Notes: generated from the letters alone by a model not told the origin. Positions 1-8,667 are shown, counted from the stretch's first letter. The stretch: 64,000 nt of DNA from Arthrobacter sp. Marseille-P9274 (GCF_946892675.1 NZ_CAMPOV010000001.1:1152033-1216032), one strand, 5' to 3'. A program made the numbers and translations.

Positions 1-544
1 CCATGTTGTGGCGGGAGGCGATGCCGGACAGGGTGTCCCCGGCCTTGACCGTGTAGGTCTTCGACGAGGAGGAAGCCGCGGACGCGGCGGCGGAGCCGCC
101 GGCAGACGAGGAACCGCTGCCCAGCTTAATCTTCTGGCCGGGGTAGATGACTGAGTTGGCCTTCAGGCCGTTCGCGCCGAGGACCTTCGAGACGCTCAGC
201 CCGTACTTGGCCGCGATGCCGCTGACAGTGTCGCCTGCCTTGACGGTGTGCGTCGCAGGCGTCGCCCGCAGTGCGGGCCGGAGCGCTGACGGGAGCTGTA
301 CGGCAACGTCCGAGGCAGGAATCATGGTGCCGCGGTTCACGGGAAGGTCGGGGCCGGCCAGTTTCGGCTGCAGCATCGCCCGGGGCGGCATCTCGGCGGC
401 CTGGGCAGGGACGGCCAAGGCGGCCGAGGAAAGGACGACGGCGGGAATCGCGGCGGTGGCGGCGGCCGATAGGAGCGCGCGCGAGGACTGGGCGGGAGTC
501 CGGCTTTCGGCGCGGTTGCGGGTGAACGGGCGCTGGTCAGTCAT
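1..544 (-). CDS. LysM-domain secreted protein (3' end outside window)
   Basis: Partial gene of which 181 N-terminal residues are visible. A basic N-terminus is followed by an Ala-rich hydrophobic stretch ending near residue 50 (PAQAA), which looks like a signal peptide. LysM domain 1 covers about residues 98-142 (HTVKAGDTVSGIAAKYG, then YPGQKIKL). A Ser/Ala/Gly linker follows, then a second LysM begins near residue 165 (YTVKAGDTLSGIA) and is cut by the window edge. LysM modules bind peptidoglycan, so the protein is probably exported to the cell wall; any catalytic domain would lie outside the window. The ATG at 544 is chosen because GAGGAA lies 6 nt upstream; the in-frame ATG at 550 touches that site. 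It is divergent from the Rv2175c-like gene, and a run of 9-bp repeats lies in between. Confidence 0.85.
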   Translation of the reverse strand, partial: MTDQRPFTRNRAESRTPAQSSRALLSAAATAAIPAVVLSSAALAVPAQAAEMPPRAMLQPKLAGPDLPVNRGTMIPASDVAVQLPSALRPALRATPATHTVKAGDTVSGIAAKYGLSVSKVLGANGLKANSVIYPGQKIKLGSGSSSAGGSAAASAASSSSKTYTVKAGDTLSGIASRHNM

Positions 545-593
545 GGACATTTCCTCATCAGTGGTCAGCGGCATCTGCCGAGGCCCGTAGGCA

Positions 594-656
594 TGTTGTA
601 CGTGGTGCGAATGTGTCGTCTGTTATCTGTGTGAAAACTGTGACTTTTGTGAATCT
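594..656. repeat. Seven 9-bp-phased TG(T) repeats upstream of the LysM gene
   Basis: TG begins a 9-bp unit at 594, 603, 612, 621, 630, 639 and 648; six of the seven start TGT. The best three units are TGTGAAAAC, TGTGACTTT and TGTGAATCT. On the minus strand, the sense strand of the LysM gene, they read as repeated (T/G)TCACA-type hexamers one helical turn apart, about 50-110 nt before the LysM start. MtrA of mycobacteria is known to bind 9-mer direct repeats resembling GTCACA and controls cell wall genes. MtrA binding here is inference. Confidence 0.5.
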
Positions 657-764
657 ACACTAAATCCGCATAACACAACAGCAGATTGCGCACGTCCAAT
701 GGCGGCAGTGGCGTGTCGGCGCCCGATCTGGCAGCAGGACGCCCCGACATGGGAGGCTTGTTCC

Positions 765-1118
765 GTGAGTGAACTTGAATCGTTGATAACCGAATGGCTC
801 CCGCTCCCCGACGTGGCGGAACGCCTGGGCCTGCCCATTAAGAAGGTCCACAGCCTCCTGGAGGAACGCGCGCTAGTAGCCGCCCGCGTCGGGGAGAGGA
901 GCATCAGGTCGGTTCCGGCGGAATTCCTGCTGGAGGACCGGCTAATGGACAGCCTGAAGGGGACCATCTCCGTATTGTCCGACGCCGGGTACAACGACGA
1001 GGAAATCCTCCGCTGGCTCTTCACGGAGGATGACTCCCTGCCGGGCCGGCCGGTGGACGCCCTGCGGCAGGGCCGCAAGACGGAGATCCGCAGGCGAGCA
1101 CAGGCCTTGGGCTGGTAG
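765..1118 (+). CDS. Rv2175c-family DNA-binding protein
   Basis: A protein of 117 residues with an N-terminal helix-turn-helix-like region (about residues 8-45, LPDVAERLGLPIKKVHSLLEE) and a C-terminal helical part containing DEEILRWLF. It matches the actinobacterial Rv2175c family, whose M. tuberculosis member is a DNA-binding substrate of the kinase PknL. The GTG at 765 is chosen because GGGAGG lies 8 nt upstream; an upstream ATG at 699 has no ribosome site. It faces the idsA-type gene convergently with a gap of only 13 nt, and the same two genes are close neighbours in M. tuberculosis. The target DNA cannot be told from sequence. Confidence 0.8.
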   Translation: MSELESLITEWLPLPDVAERLGLPIKKVHSLLEERALVAARVGERSIRSVPAEFLLEDRLMDSLKGTISVLSDAGYNDEEILRWLFTEDDSLPGRPVDALRQGRKTEIRRRAQALGW

Positions 1119-1131
1119 GAGCGGAGCCCTG

Positions 1132-2277
1132 TCAGGACGTGCGCTGCACGGCGCGGTCGGCTAGGGCGCGCAATGCCCCGGCCACCGTGTCCTCCACCGG
1201 TAGCTTTTCCAGCGCGGAATAGGCGTCGGAACTGAAGGCGGAAATCATTGACTCGGCTTCGGCCAGTGCCCCGCAGCTCTCGATAATGGCGCGCAGGCTG
1301 TCGATTTCGCCGTCGCTAAGATCGGGCAAGCCCAGCTTGGCCTGGATGAACTCCGCCTCCGCGGGTGAGCAGCGGTCGACGGCCAGTCCGATCAGGACCG
1401 TGCGCTTGCCTTCGCGCAGGTCGTCGCCGGCGGGCTTGCCGGTGGTGGCAGGGTCGCCGAAGACGCCGAGGACATCGTCGCGGATCTGGAAAGCCTCGCC
1501 GAGCGGAAGGCTGAAGGCGGAGTAGGCGGCGATCAGTTGCGGTCCGGCGCCGGCAAGGGCTCCGCCGAGGCACAGCGGATGCTCGCTGGAGTACTTCGCC
1601 GACTTGTACCGCAGGATCCGAAGGGCCCGGTCCACCGCTTCGCCGGAGGGGCGCCCCGGTCCGGCAACCTCTTCCAGGACGTCGAGGTACTGCCCAGCCA
1701 TGACTTCCGTGCGCATCCGGTTGAAAATCAGTCGCGCGGACCCCGAGGCTGCCGGGATCCCGGCGAACACCTCCTCGCTGAAGGACAGGCAGAGGTCGCC
1801 GGTCAGGATGGCGGCGGCCTGACCGAAGTGGGCCGGGTCGAGCGCCCAGCCCCGCTCAGCGTGGTTGAGCTCGAACCTGCGGTGCACGCTCGGCTTTCCA
1901 CGCCGGGTGGCCGAGCGGTCGATGATGTCGTCGTGGATCAGGGCGGCAGCCTGGAAGAGCTCGATGGCCACGCCGGCCTGCACGGCGTCGTCTGCCAGCC
2001 GGGCACCGCCCGCCCCGCGCCAGCCCCAGTAGGAAAGCAGCGCCCGCAAGCGTTTGCCGCCGTCGGCCAGTTGGGCAATGGCATCCACGAGTTCGGACGC
2101 ATCGCTGGAGACTTCCTGCAGCTGGCCCCGCTGCAGGTCGAGGAACCCGGCCATGCGCTCCGAGAGCAGCGTTCGGTAGCCGTCCTGCTCCGCGGCGGCT
2201 CCGCCAACGCCCGCTACGGCTTCGTCTGCGCCGGCTCCTGCGGCGGCGGGAAGGGACTGCGGGTCGGGCAGCTGCAA
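1132..2277 (-). CDS. idsA: Polyprenyl (geranylgeranyl-type) diphosphate synthase
   Basis: A 381-residue all-helical prenyltransferase that condenses isopentenyl diphosphate with an allylic diphosphate, supplying precursors for menaquinone, carotenoids or undecaprenyl carriers. Both metal-binding aspartate motifs are present: DDIID at residues 116-120 followed by SATRRG, and QIRDDVLGVFGD with DD at 267-268. The TTG at 2277 is preferred because AAGGAG is 6 nt upstream; a TTG at 2313 would add 12 residues without a ribosome site. A -10-like TAGACT lies at 2318-2313 on the minus strand. Chain length of the product cannot be fixed from the motif alone. It is divergent from dinB. Confidence 0.88.
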   Translation of the reverse strand: MQLPDPQSLPAAAGAGADEAVAGVGGAAAEQDGYRTLLSERMAGFLDLQRGQLQEVSSDASELVDAIAQLADGGKRLRALLSYWGWRGAGGARLADDAVQAGVAIELFQAAALIHDDIIDRSATRRGKPSVHRRFELNHAERGWALDPAHFGQAAAILTGDLCLSFSEEVFAGIPAASGSARLIFNRMRTEVMAGQYLDVLEEVAGPGRPSGEAVDRALRILRYKSAKYSSEHPLCLGGALAGAGPQLIAAYSAFSLPLGEAFQIRDDVLGVFGDPATTGKPAGDDLREGKRTVLIGLAVDRCSPAEAEFIQAKLGLPDLSDGEIDSLRAIIESCGALAEAESMISAFSSDAYSALEKLPVEDTVAGALRALADRAVQRTS

Positions 2278-2285
2278 GACATACT

Positions 2286-2340
2286 CCTTAGCGGGTGGTG
2301 CGGTACCCACCAAGTCTAGCCATGGGCCTGCCCGCTAAGG
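2286..2340. repeat. 10-bp perfect inverted repeat between idsA and dinB
   Basis: CCTTAGCGGG at 2286-2295 and its exact complement CCCGCTAAGG at 2331-2340 are separated by 35 nt. The inner arm overlaps the idsA ribosome site (AAGGAG on the minus strand), and the idsA -10-like TAGACT lies between the arms. It could be an operator pair or a chance repeat. Confidence 0.4.
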
Positions 2341-2363
2341 CCTGCCCAGGGCACGGCCGGCCC

Positions 2364-2369
2364 TAGGAT
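2364..2369 (+). promoter_or_regulatory. -10 box of dinB, leaderless arrangement
   Basis: TAGGAT is followed by exactly 6 nt and then the GTG start of dinB, so transcription is expected to start at or within a base of the start codon. AAGGAG at 2371-2376 overlaps the GTG and cannot serve as a normally spaced ribosome site for it. Confidence 0.5.
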
Positions 2370-2375
2370 TAAGGA

Positions 2376-3641
2376 GTGGGTGCAAGCCAGCGGAATGAGC
2401 GCGTCATCATGCATGTAGACATGGACGCGTTCTTCGTCTCTGTCGAATTGCTGGAACGGCCCGACCTGGTGGGCGCACCGGTCATCGTGGGTTCTCCGAC
2501 CGGGCGCTCGGTGGTGCTGTCGGCGTCCTACGAAGCGCGGCGGTACGGAGTGCGCTCCGCCATGCCCATGGCGAGGGCCCAGCAGATGTGTCCGCAGGCC
2601 GAGATCATTGCCCCGCATCACTGGAAGTACCAGGAGGCGTCGGCCCGGATCATGGAGATCTTCCGGACGATGACTCCCGACGTTGAGCAGCTCAGCGTCG
2701 ACGAAGCCTTCCTGGACGTGACCGGGTCCATCCGCAGGCTGGGCCAGCCGCTGGAGATCGGGCGCCTGATCAGGGCAACAATCCGCGGGGAGCTCGGCAT
2801 CCCTGCAACCGTCGGCATCGCCTCCAGCAAGTTCGTGGCCAAGATCGCCTCGACGCATGCAAAGCCCGACGGGCTGCTGCTCGTGCCGCCGGAGCGCACC
2901 GTGCAGTTCCTGCACACCCTGCCTGTGGAAGCGCTCTGGGGCGTGGGAGCGAAGACGAGCGCAGTCCTGGCCCGCCAGGGCATCAGGACCGTTGCGGATC
3001 TCGCCCACACCCCTGAGCAGACTCTCAGGCGGCTGTTGGGCGCCACCGGCGAGCACGTGTTCCGCCTGGCCTGGGGCATTGATGACCGGAAGGTCACGCC
3101 CGAACGGGTGGAAAAGAGCATCGGGGCGGAAGAGACTTTCGCCGAAGACGTGGACGATACGGCCGTGCTGGAGCGCGAACTGCTGCGCCTGGCGCATCGA
3201 ACGGCGGTGCGGCTGAGGTCCGCCGGGCTGCAGTGCAGGGGAGTAGCGCTGAAACTTCGCTACGCGGACTTTACGACGTTGAGCCGCTCGCGCCGCCTGG
3301 TGGAACCGGCGGACAGCGCGCACGAGCTTTATGCCGCCGCGGTGGCCCAGCTCGCCGCACTGGGTACGCGGCCCATGGCGGTGCGGCTCATCGGGCTGCG
3401 TGCGGAGCAACTCGAACCCGCGGCCGGCGGATACCAGCTCAGCATCGACGGCAGCGAGGACAGCTGGCGCAGCGCCGAGGCAGCGCTGGACAAGGTCAAC
3501 AGCAAGTTCGGCAGCGGCGGCGTGCTGCCCGCATCGCTTTTGCCGCAGCCGCACCGTCCTGATCCCGGTGGACGCGGGGCCGTGGAGCCGGCGTCCCGGC
3601 CGACGGAAGCGGCCCGGCGGGGAGAGCCGACGGGGCCCTGA
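2376..3641 (+). CDS. dinB: DNA polymerase IV (Y-family)
   Basis: A 421-residue translesion polymerase. The palm carries the two acidic motifs MHVDMDAFFVSVE (about residues 12-24) and SVDEAFLDVTG, followed by the HhH thumb (VEALWGVGAKTSAVL) and a little-finger domain (EETFAEDV). The C-terminus after about residue 385 is disordered, with no clear beta-clamp motif noticed. A start at the internal ATG (residue 12) is possible and would give the usual MHVDMDAFF beginning. No LexA-type box was seen in the 98-nt upstream gap, so SOS control is not evident. It is divergent from idsA. Confidence 0.92.
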   Translation: MGASQRNERVIMHVDMDAFFVSVELLERPDLVGAPVIVGSPTGRSVVLSASYEARRYGVRSAMPMARAQQMCPQAEIIAPHHWKYQEASARIMEIFRTMTPDVEQLSVDEAFLDVTGSIRRLGQPLEIGRLIRATIRGELGIPATVGIASSKFVAKIASTHAKPDGLLLVPPERTVQFLHTLPVEALWGVGAKTSAVLARQGIRTVADLAHTPEQTLRRLLGATGEHVFRLAWGIDDRKVTPERVEKSIGAEETFAEDVDDTAVLERELLRLAHRTAVRLRSAGLQCRGVALKLRYADFTTLSRSRRLVEPADSAHELYAAAVAQLAALGTRPMAVRLIGLRAEQLEPAAGGYQLSIDGSEDSWRSAEAALDKVNSKFGSGGVLPASLLPQPHRPDPGGRGAVEPASRPTEAARRGEPTGP

Positions 3642-3692
3642 ATCGCCCGCGCGCGCAATCGGCTCTGTGGGCCCTGCAATCACGCTTCCGGC

Positions 3693-3732
3693 TTTCGAAT
3701 GGGGCCCCGGCAATCTATCCTTAGTACTAAGG
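3693..3732 (+). promoter_or_regulatory. Putative promoter and 14-bp palindrome before DUF3040 gene
   Basis: TTTCGA (3693-3698), 17 nt, then TATCCT (3716-3721) form a plausible promoter. A perfect palindrome CCTTAGTACTAAGG (3719-3732) covers the -10 edge and the expected start point, an operator-like position. No regulator is known from the sequence. Confidence 0.4.
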
Positions 3733-3825
3733 CAAAGTCGCCGGAACAACGCGCCTCCGGAACTCTTTGCGGAGGCTGCGCGTTTGACGATATGCGGACG
3801 TGGGGGACGGAAGAAGGAGACTCAG

Positions 3826-4200
3826 ATGCCACTCTCAGAGCATGAGCAGCGGCTGTTGGATCAGTTGGAGCAGCAGCTGCATGCCGACGATCCGAAGTTT
3901 GCCAGCCACATGGAATCGGCATCCGGGCGGTCGCTGTCGACCCGCCAGATTGTGGTTGGGTCGCTTGTCGCCGTGGCCGGAATCCTCATTCTGCTCATTG
4001 GTATTTCCAGCCAGATCATTGCTCTGGGTGTGCTCGGCTTCCTGGTGATGGGCGCCGGCGTGTATTGGGCGACCAGCAGGCGTTCCGGCGGCAAGGCCGG
4101 AACGGGCGGCCGCAAGGCTTCCAAGCAGCCTAAGGGCGGCGGCTTCATGTCGTCGCTCGAAGAGAAGTGGGACGAGCGACGCCAGGGAGAGGACCATTAG
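3826..4200 (+). CDS. DUF3040 membrane protein
   Basis: A 124-residue protein beginning MPLSEHEQRLLDQLEQQL, the conserved N-terminal signature of the actinobacterial DUF3040 family. Two adjacent hydrophobic segments (about residues 43-62 and 66-82) predict a membrane hairpin, followed by a basic Gly-rich tail. The ATG at 3826 has AAGGAG 6 nt upstream; the long in-frame extension upstream overlaps dinB and is not real. The family lies next to the dcw cluster in many actinobacteria but has no established function. A strong terminator follows. Confidence 0.85.
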   Translation: MPLSEHEQRLLDQLEQQLHADDPKFASHMESASGRSLSTRQIVVGSLVAVAGILILLIGISSQIIALGVLGFLVMGAGVYWATSRRSGGKAGTGGRKASKQPKGGGFMSSLEEKWDERRQGEDH

Positions 4201-4249
4201 CAGACCCGCCCCGGCGGCTCCACTTCGCTCCACCGCGTAAGACAAGCTC

Positions 4250-4281
4250 ACGAAAGACCCGTCGAATGACGGGTCTTTCGT
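4250..4281 (+). terminator. Terminator after DUF3040 gene
   Basis: A perfect 14-bp stem, ACGAAAGACCCGTC paired with GACGGGTCTTTCGT, with a GAAT tetraloop, followed by CGTTT. It isolates the DUF3040 gene from the dcw operon. Confidence 0.85.
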
Positions 4282-4425
4282 CGTTTAACTGCGGTTTCAG
4301 CCGGAGCGCGGCCGAACCTGGGCCGATTCCCTCCACTTCCCACCACACCCCGCCCGGCCGCGTCCTTCCAAGGGAGGGCCGGCCAGCCGAATCCAAGTTT
4401 TTCCCAGTGAGAGTGTGTTTTAGGG

Positions 4426-4457
4426 TTGACCGGGGAGTGAAGTGGAGTAAAGTGGAG
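4426..4457 (+). promoter_or_regulatory. mraZ (dcw) promoter with MraZ-type boxes
   Basis: TTGACC (4426-4431), 16 nt, TAAAGT (4448-4453). AAGTGGAG occurs at 4440-4447 and 4450-4457, exactly 10 bp apart, with a further AGTGA at 4436. Repeated GTGG-type boxes before mraZ are the known targets of MraZ. Here they overlap the -10, which fits autorepression. The rest of the 323-nt gap 4201-4523 holds only the terminator and about 70 nt of leader. Confidence 0.7.
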
Positions 4458-4523
4458 GACATCAGAGGGTAGAGGTGGTTGCAGGGGGCTGACGGACTCC
4501 TCCTATCGGCAAGGGCGGTGGCT

Positions 4524-4955
4524 ATGTTCCTCGGAACGCACACCCCCAGGCTCGATGAGAAGGGGCGCCTGATTCTTCCAGCCAAGTTCCGTGAGGAACT
4601 GGCGGACGGCCTGGTCCTGACGAGGGGCCAGGAGCGTTGCATCTACATCTTCAGCCAGCGGGAATTCGAACGGGTGCATGACGAAATGCGGAAGGCGCCC
4701 ATCTCGTCGCGGCAAGCGCGCGACTACATTCGGGTTTTCCTGTCCGGAGCCTCTGATGAGGTACCTGATAAGCAGGGCCGGGTAACGATTCCGCCCGCGC
4801 TCCGCGCTTACGCAGGGCTGGACCGTGAACTGGCAGTGATCGGCGCCGGCACCAGGGCCGAGATCTGGGACGCCCAGGCCTGGTCCGAATACCTCACGGA
4901 GAAGGAAGCAGCCTTCTCCGACACCGATGAAGACGCAATACCCGGAATCTTCTGA
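4524..4955 (+). CDS. mraZ: Transcriptional regulator MraZ
   Basis: A 143-residue protein, the usual family length, with two tandem SpoVT/AbrB-like halves: [24 protein letters not shown] at the start and [23 protein letters not shown] from about residue 75. MraZ forms a ring-shaped oligomer that binds repeated boxes before its own operon and tunes dcw expression. The ATG at 4524 is chosen from family alignment; an in-frame upstream start would add 15 unconserved residues. The ribosome site is weak. It heads the dcw cluster, and 183 nt without a recognisable gene separate it from rsmH. Confidence 0.93.
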   Translation: MFLGTHTPRLDEKGRLILPAKFREELADGLVLTRGQERCIYIFSQREFERVHDEMRKAPISSRQARDYIRVFLSGASDEVPDKQGRVTIPPALRAYAGLDRELAVIGAGTRAEIWDAQAWSEYLTEKEAAFSDTDEDAIPGIF

Positions 4956-5138
4956 CACCCGTCAGTACACAGGCAAACGGCAGATTCTTGAATGGGATCT
5001 CCAGCCGCCCAGCATGACCACCTGGCTCACCTTCCCCTGAGCCAGGCGGGGCAGGCCAGGCGCGGATGGGGATCCGATCCAAGAATCGTCGGGTTTAAAG
5101 GACAAGAGCACTTCCTACAGGCATAAGGAGCAAACGGC

Positions 5139-6128
5139 ATGAGCGATGAGCGTCCCACGGAGGACCGCCACATCCCCGTGCTGCGCGATCGCTGCGTCAA
5201 TCTCCTGGCCCCGTCCATCGAACGCGCGATCGAGGCCAACGGCCGCGCCGTCGTCGTTGATGCAACGCTGGGCATGGGCGGTCATTCGGAGGCGCTGCTG
5301 ACCCGGTTCCCGAACCTGCATCTGGTCGGTATCGACCGCGACGAACAGGCCCTCGCCCTCGCCGGGGTTCGCCTGGCGGCTTTCGCGGACCGCACCGATC
5401 TTGTCCACGCGGTCTACGACGAGATCGCCGACGTCGTCCGCGACCTCGGATTCGGCACCGTCGACGGCGTGCTGTTCGACCTGGGCGTGTCATCCCTGCA
5501 GCTCGACGAGCGGGAGCGGGGCTTCGCGTACTCCTACGACGCGCCGCTGGACATGCGCATGGACACCAGTGCGGGACCGACGGCCGCCGATGTGGTGAAC
5601 ACCTACTCCCAGGACGATCTCGTCCGCATCATCCGCAAATGGGGCGAAGAGAAGTTCGCCGGCCGGATCGCGGCAGCCATCGTGCGGGCGCGCGAGGAGG
5701 CGCCCCTGGCGACAACCGGCGAATTGGTGGAGGTAATCCGGGGCGTGGTTCCCGCAGCGGCTGCACGCAGCGGAGGCCATCCTGCCAAGCGGACCTTCCA
5801 GGCCCTCCGGATCGAAGTGAACGAGGAACTGGACGTCCTTGAGCGGGCGATCCCGGCTGCGCTGGAAGTGCTGGCCCTGGGCGGGCGTGTTGTGGTCATG
5901 TCGTACCACTCGCTCGAGGACAAAATCGTGAAAGGTTATTTCGCGGCCGGATCCCGGTCGTCGGCTCCTGTCGGGTTCCCGGTGGAACTCGAGGAGCACA
6001 AGGCCCGGCTCAAGACGCTGACCAAGGGGACGGAAGTGCCGACGGCGGCAGAGATCGAAGAGAATCCGCGGGCGGCATCGGCCAGGCTGCGGGCGGTAGA
6101 GCGTATTCGGAACAGGAGTGCATCATGA
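5139..6128 (+). CDS. rsmH: 16S rRNA (cytosine(1402)-N4)-methyltransferase
   Basis: A 329-residue SAM-dependent enzyme (formerly MraW) that N4-methylates C1402 of 16S rRNA in the ribosomal P site. It begins [14 protein letters not shown] and carries the SAM loop [16 protein letters not shown] (about residues 41-56), GIDRDEQAL, and the family motifs [21 protein letters not shown] and [19 protein letters not shown] lies 8 nt before the ATG. Its stop overlaps the next start (ATGA), implying coupling to ftsL. The length is typical for the family. Confidence 0.95.
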   Translation: MSDERPTEDRHIPVLRDRCVNLLAPSIERAIEANGRAVVVDATLGMGGHSEALLTRFPNLHLVGIDRDEQALALAGVRLAAFADRTDLVHAVYDEIADVVRDLGFGTVDGVLFDLGVSSLQLDERERGFAYSYDAPLDMRMDTSAGPTAADVVNTYSQDDLVRIIRKWGEEKFAGRIAAAIVRAREEAPLATTGELVEVIRGVVPAAAARSGGHPAKRTFQALRIEVNEELDVLERAIPAALEVLALGGRVVVMSYHSLEDKIVKGYFAAGSRSSAPVGFPVELEEHKARLKTLTKGTEVPTAAEIEENPRAASARLRAVERIRNRSAS

Positions 6129-6835
6129 GTGCTACAGCGCGCCAGGCGCGGCCGGCCACGGAAACCTACGTGCACGGCAGTACCGCGCAGGTGCTGGAGG
6201 GCAACCATGCCCAGCCCAAGCCAGCCCAGACGCGGCGCACTCCGCTGGCACTCGTACCCTCCGGGCCGGCCCGTCGCCGGGTCCCGTTTGCCGTCTTCTG
6301 CTTCGCCGTGCTGGTGGCGGCACTAGGCAGCGTGCTGATGCTGAACATCTCGGTGTCGGGCGGCCAGTACGAAATCGTGCAGCTGCGCGGGGAGCAAGTG
6401 GCGCTCGCGCAGCAGAACGAAAAACTGACACAGGAGCTCGAGAATCGTCAAGCTCCCCAGAATCTGGCCGCCGAGGCGGCAGAATTGGGCATGGTGGCTT
6501 CTCCTTCGGTTGGTTCCATCGACTTGGAAGCAATGAAGGTGAACGGAAAGCCGCAGGCTGCCCAGGAGAAGGATAGGTCCGCTCCGAAACAGCAGGTGGA
6601 GCGTCCCGAACTTCCGGCCGAGGTGCCCGCCATCCGTCCGGAGGCAAAGACTCCGGCCGAACCGGTGCAGAAGGAGAAGCCGGCAGCCGCGCAGCACAAT
6701 GAGCCTGCACCGGCGGCCGAAAAGAAGCCGACGGCCGAAAATAAGCCGGCTGGCGAACAGAAGGCGGTTGAGTTCAGCGAAGCTGAACTGAACGGCGGAA
6801 CCATTCCGGCTCCGAAGCAGAAAACAGGGCAGTAA
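6125..6835 (+). CDS. ftsL: FtsL-like divisome protein
   Basis: A 236-residue bitopic protein. About 55 cytoplasmic residues are followed by one membrane segment (about residues 57-77, [21 protein letters not shown]) and a coiled-coil stretch ([27 protein letters not shown]), then a long Pro/Ala/Lys/Glu-rich tail. Position between rsmH and ftsI plus this topology identify it as the actinobacterial FtsL equivalent, although its sequence is poorly conserved. FtsL joins FtsQ and FtsB to activate FtsW-FtsI. The charged extracytoplasmic tail of about 110 residues is much longer than in short FtsL proteins. Confidence 0.8.
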   Translation: MSATARQARPATETYVHGSTAQVLEGNHAQPKPAQTRRTPLALVPSGPARRRVPFAVFCFAVLVAALGSVLMLNISVSGGQYEIVQLRGEQVALAQQNEKLTQELENRQAPQNLAAEAAELGMVASPSVGSIDLEAMKVNGKPQAAQEKDRSAPKQQVERPELPAEVPAIRPEAKTPAEPVQKEKPAAAQHNEPAPAAEKKPTAENKPAGEQKAVEFSEAELNGGTIPAPKQKTGQ

Positions 6836-6870
6836 TACGACAAGCCCGTAAGGACAGGCAAGGATGAGTA

Positions 6871-8649
6871 GTGGCAGCTGGTAAGGCCAACGTCCAAGAC
6901 AGTCAACGGGCACACGCCACAGCCAGGCGGCTGCGGGCAGGGCTGGCCATCGTGATGGTCCTGCTGGTCATCCTCGGTGCGAGGCTGTTCCAGCTGCAAG
7001 GCCTGGATACCGCCGGAATGGCCCAGGCCGCCGTCGACAAGCGACTGCGCACCTCGGAGATTCCCGCGCTGCGCGGCGAGATCCTGGACGCGGACAACAC
7101 GGTGCTCGCGCGCAGCGTGCAGCGCTTCGACATCGTGGTGGACCAGCGGCTGGTCGAGGACTTCGAACGGTTCAATCCCAAGACCAAGCGGCTGGAACAG
7201 GTCAAGATCGACGGGGAAATCAAGAAACTTGCCGGCATCCTTGGCCAGGACGTGGAGACGGTTACCAAGGCCGTCGTCGGCGACCTGCCATTCAACTACG
7301 TGGCCAAGTCGGTGACGCCGGACATCCAGGAGAAGGTGGAAAACCTCGCCTTTCCCGGGCTGCAGTCGCGCGAGACAACAACGCGCAGCTACCCGATGGG
7401 CCAGGTGGCGGGTTCCATCGTCGGCTTCCTCGGTTCCGATGGCAGCCCTTTGGAAGGCATCGAAGCCACCCAGCAGGATCTGCTCGCGGGCACGTCCGGG
7501 GAACGGACCTTCGAGATCGGGGCCGACGGCATCCGTATCCCGGTCGCCACCAATGAGGAAACCCCTGCCGAGGACGGCCAAAGCGTCCGCCTGACGCTGA
7601 ATTCCGATCTGCAGTGGTACGCCCAGGAGGCCATCGCGGCGCAGGTGAAGGAGTACGGCGCGGAGTACGGCACCATCGTGGCGATGAATGCCAAGACCGG
7701 GGACATCATCGCCTTGGCGGACTCGGAAACCGTGGACCCCAACGATCCGGGGGCCACAAAGGACGGCATGCGGCAATCGCTCGCCGCGACCAGGGCCTTC
7801 GAACCCGGATCGACGACGAAGATGATCACCATGGCTGCCGCCATCGAAGAGGGGATCACCACACCGACCACGAAGTACAAGATCCCGCCGAAGTACACGG
7901 TCAACAACGAGACCTTTACCGACGCGCTGCCGCACGGCACGGAGACGCGCACCACGGCGGGCATCTTCGCCAAGTCGCTCAACACCGGCACGGTCATGAT
8001 CGGCGAGCAGCTGACCCGCCAGCAGCGCTACGACTACCTGCGCAGGTTCGGCATCGGCGAAGAGTACGACATCGGTATCCCGGGCACTACGCCGGGCCTG
8101 CTGGCCGCGCCGGAGCAGTGGGACGGCCGGCAGGAATTCACCGTCCTCTTCGGCCAGGGCCTGGCCCAGACGGCGCTGCACACTGCCGCGGCGTATGCCA
8201 CGATCGCCAACGGCGGGGTCCGGATGGAGCCGCGCCTGATCGACGCCTACATCGACCCGGACGGCACCGAGCACGAGGTGCCGCGCGAGGAAGGCTCGCG
8301 CGCGGTATCCAACGAGACGGCGGACCAGGTCCAGGACATGCTCGAGACGATGGCGAACCAGGGCGGCGGGCTGCCGGGTAAGGTTGAGGACTACCGGATG
8401 GGGGCGAAGACGGGCACAGCCGAGGCACCCTCCGACGACGGCGGGTTCAGCGGCTACACCATCTCCTACGCAGGCATTGCCCCGATGGAGGATCCTGAGT
8501 ACGTGGTGGTGGCGACCATCCAGCGCCCCAAGGGCGGCGTTTTCTCGCTGACTGCGGGGCCGGTCTTCAAGAAGGTCATGGGACAGGTGCTCAGCACGTA
8601 CAACGTCCCGCCGTCCGACACCAAGCCGGTCAAACTGCCGCTCGAATAG
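6871..8649 (+). CDS. ftsI: Septal penicillin-binding protein (FtsI/PBP3 type)
   Basis: A 592-residue class B transpeptidase that crosslinks septal peptidoglycan. There is one N-terminal membrane anchor (about residues 23-43), a PBP dimer domain (RGEILDADNTVLARS), and a C-terminal transpeptidase domain with the three catalytic motifs: S314-T-T-K (EPGSTTK), S369-L-N and K513-T-G. The GTG at 6871 follows AAGGATGA. It sits between ftsL and murE in the dcw operon and is expected to pair with FtsW, encoded at 14471. Confidence 0.94.
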   Translation: MAAGKANVQDSQRAHATARRLRAGLAIVMVLLVILGARLFQLQGLDTAGMAQAAVDKRLRTSEIPALRGEILDADNTVLARSVQRFDIVVDQRLVEDFERFNPKTKRLEQVKIDGEIKKLAGILGQDVETVTKAVVGDLPFNYVAKSVTPDIQEKVENLAFPGLQSRETTTRSYPMGQVAGSIVGFLGSDGSPLEGIEATQQDLLAGTSGERTFEIGADGIRIPVATNEETPAEDGQSVRLTLNSDLQWYAQEAIAAQVKEYGAEYGTIVAMNAKTGDIIALADSETVDPNDPGATKDGMRQSLAATRAFEPGSTTKMITMAAAIEEGITTPTTKYKIPPKYTVNNETFTDALPHGTETRTTAGIFAKSLNTGTVMIGEQLTRQQRYDYLRRFGIGEEYDIGIPGTTPGLLAAPEQWDGRQEFTVLFGQGLAQTALHTAAAYATIANGGVRMEPRLIDAYIDPDGTEHEVPREEGSRAVSNETADQVQDMLETMANQGGGLPGKVEDYRMGAKTGTAEAPSDDGGFSGYTISYAGIAPMEDPEYVVVATIQRPKGGVFSLTAGPVFKKVMGQVLSTYNVPPSDTKPVKLPLE

Positions 8650-8667
8650 ATGATTCTGGAGTATTTT

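Noticed and set aside
551-764. c-di-AMP (ydaO-type) riboswitch before the LysM gene
   Set aside because: Such riboswitches precede many actinobacterial LysM/Rpf genes, but the conserved core elements are not recognisable here; the region is dominated by the 9-bp repeats.
2320-2376. LexA/SOS box before dinB
   Set aside because: No GAAC-N4-GTTC type dyad is present in the gap.
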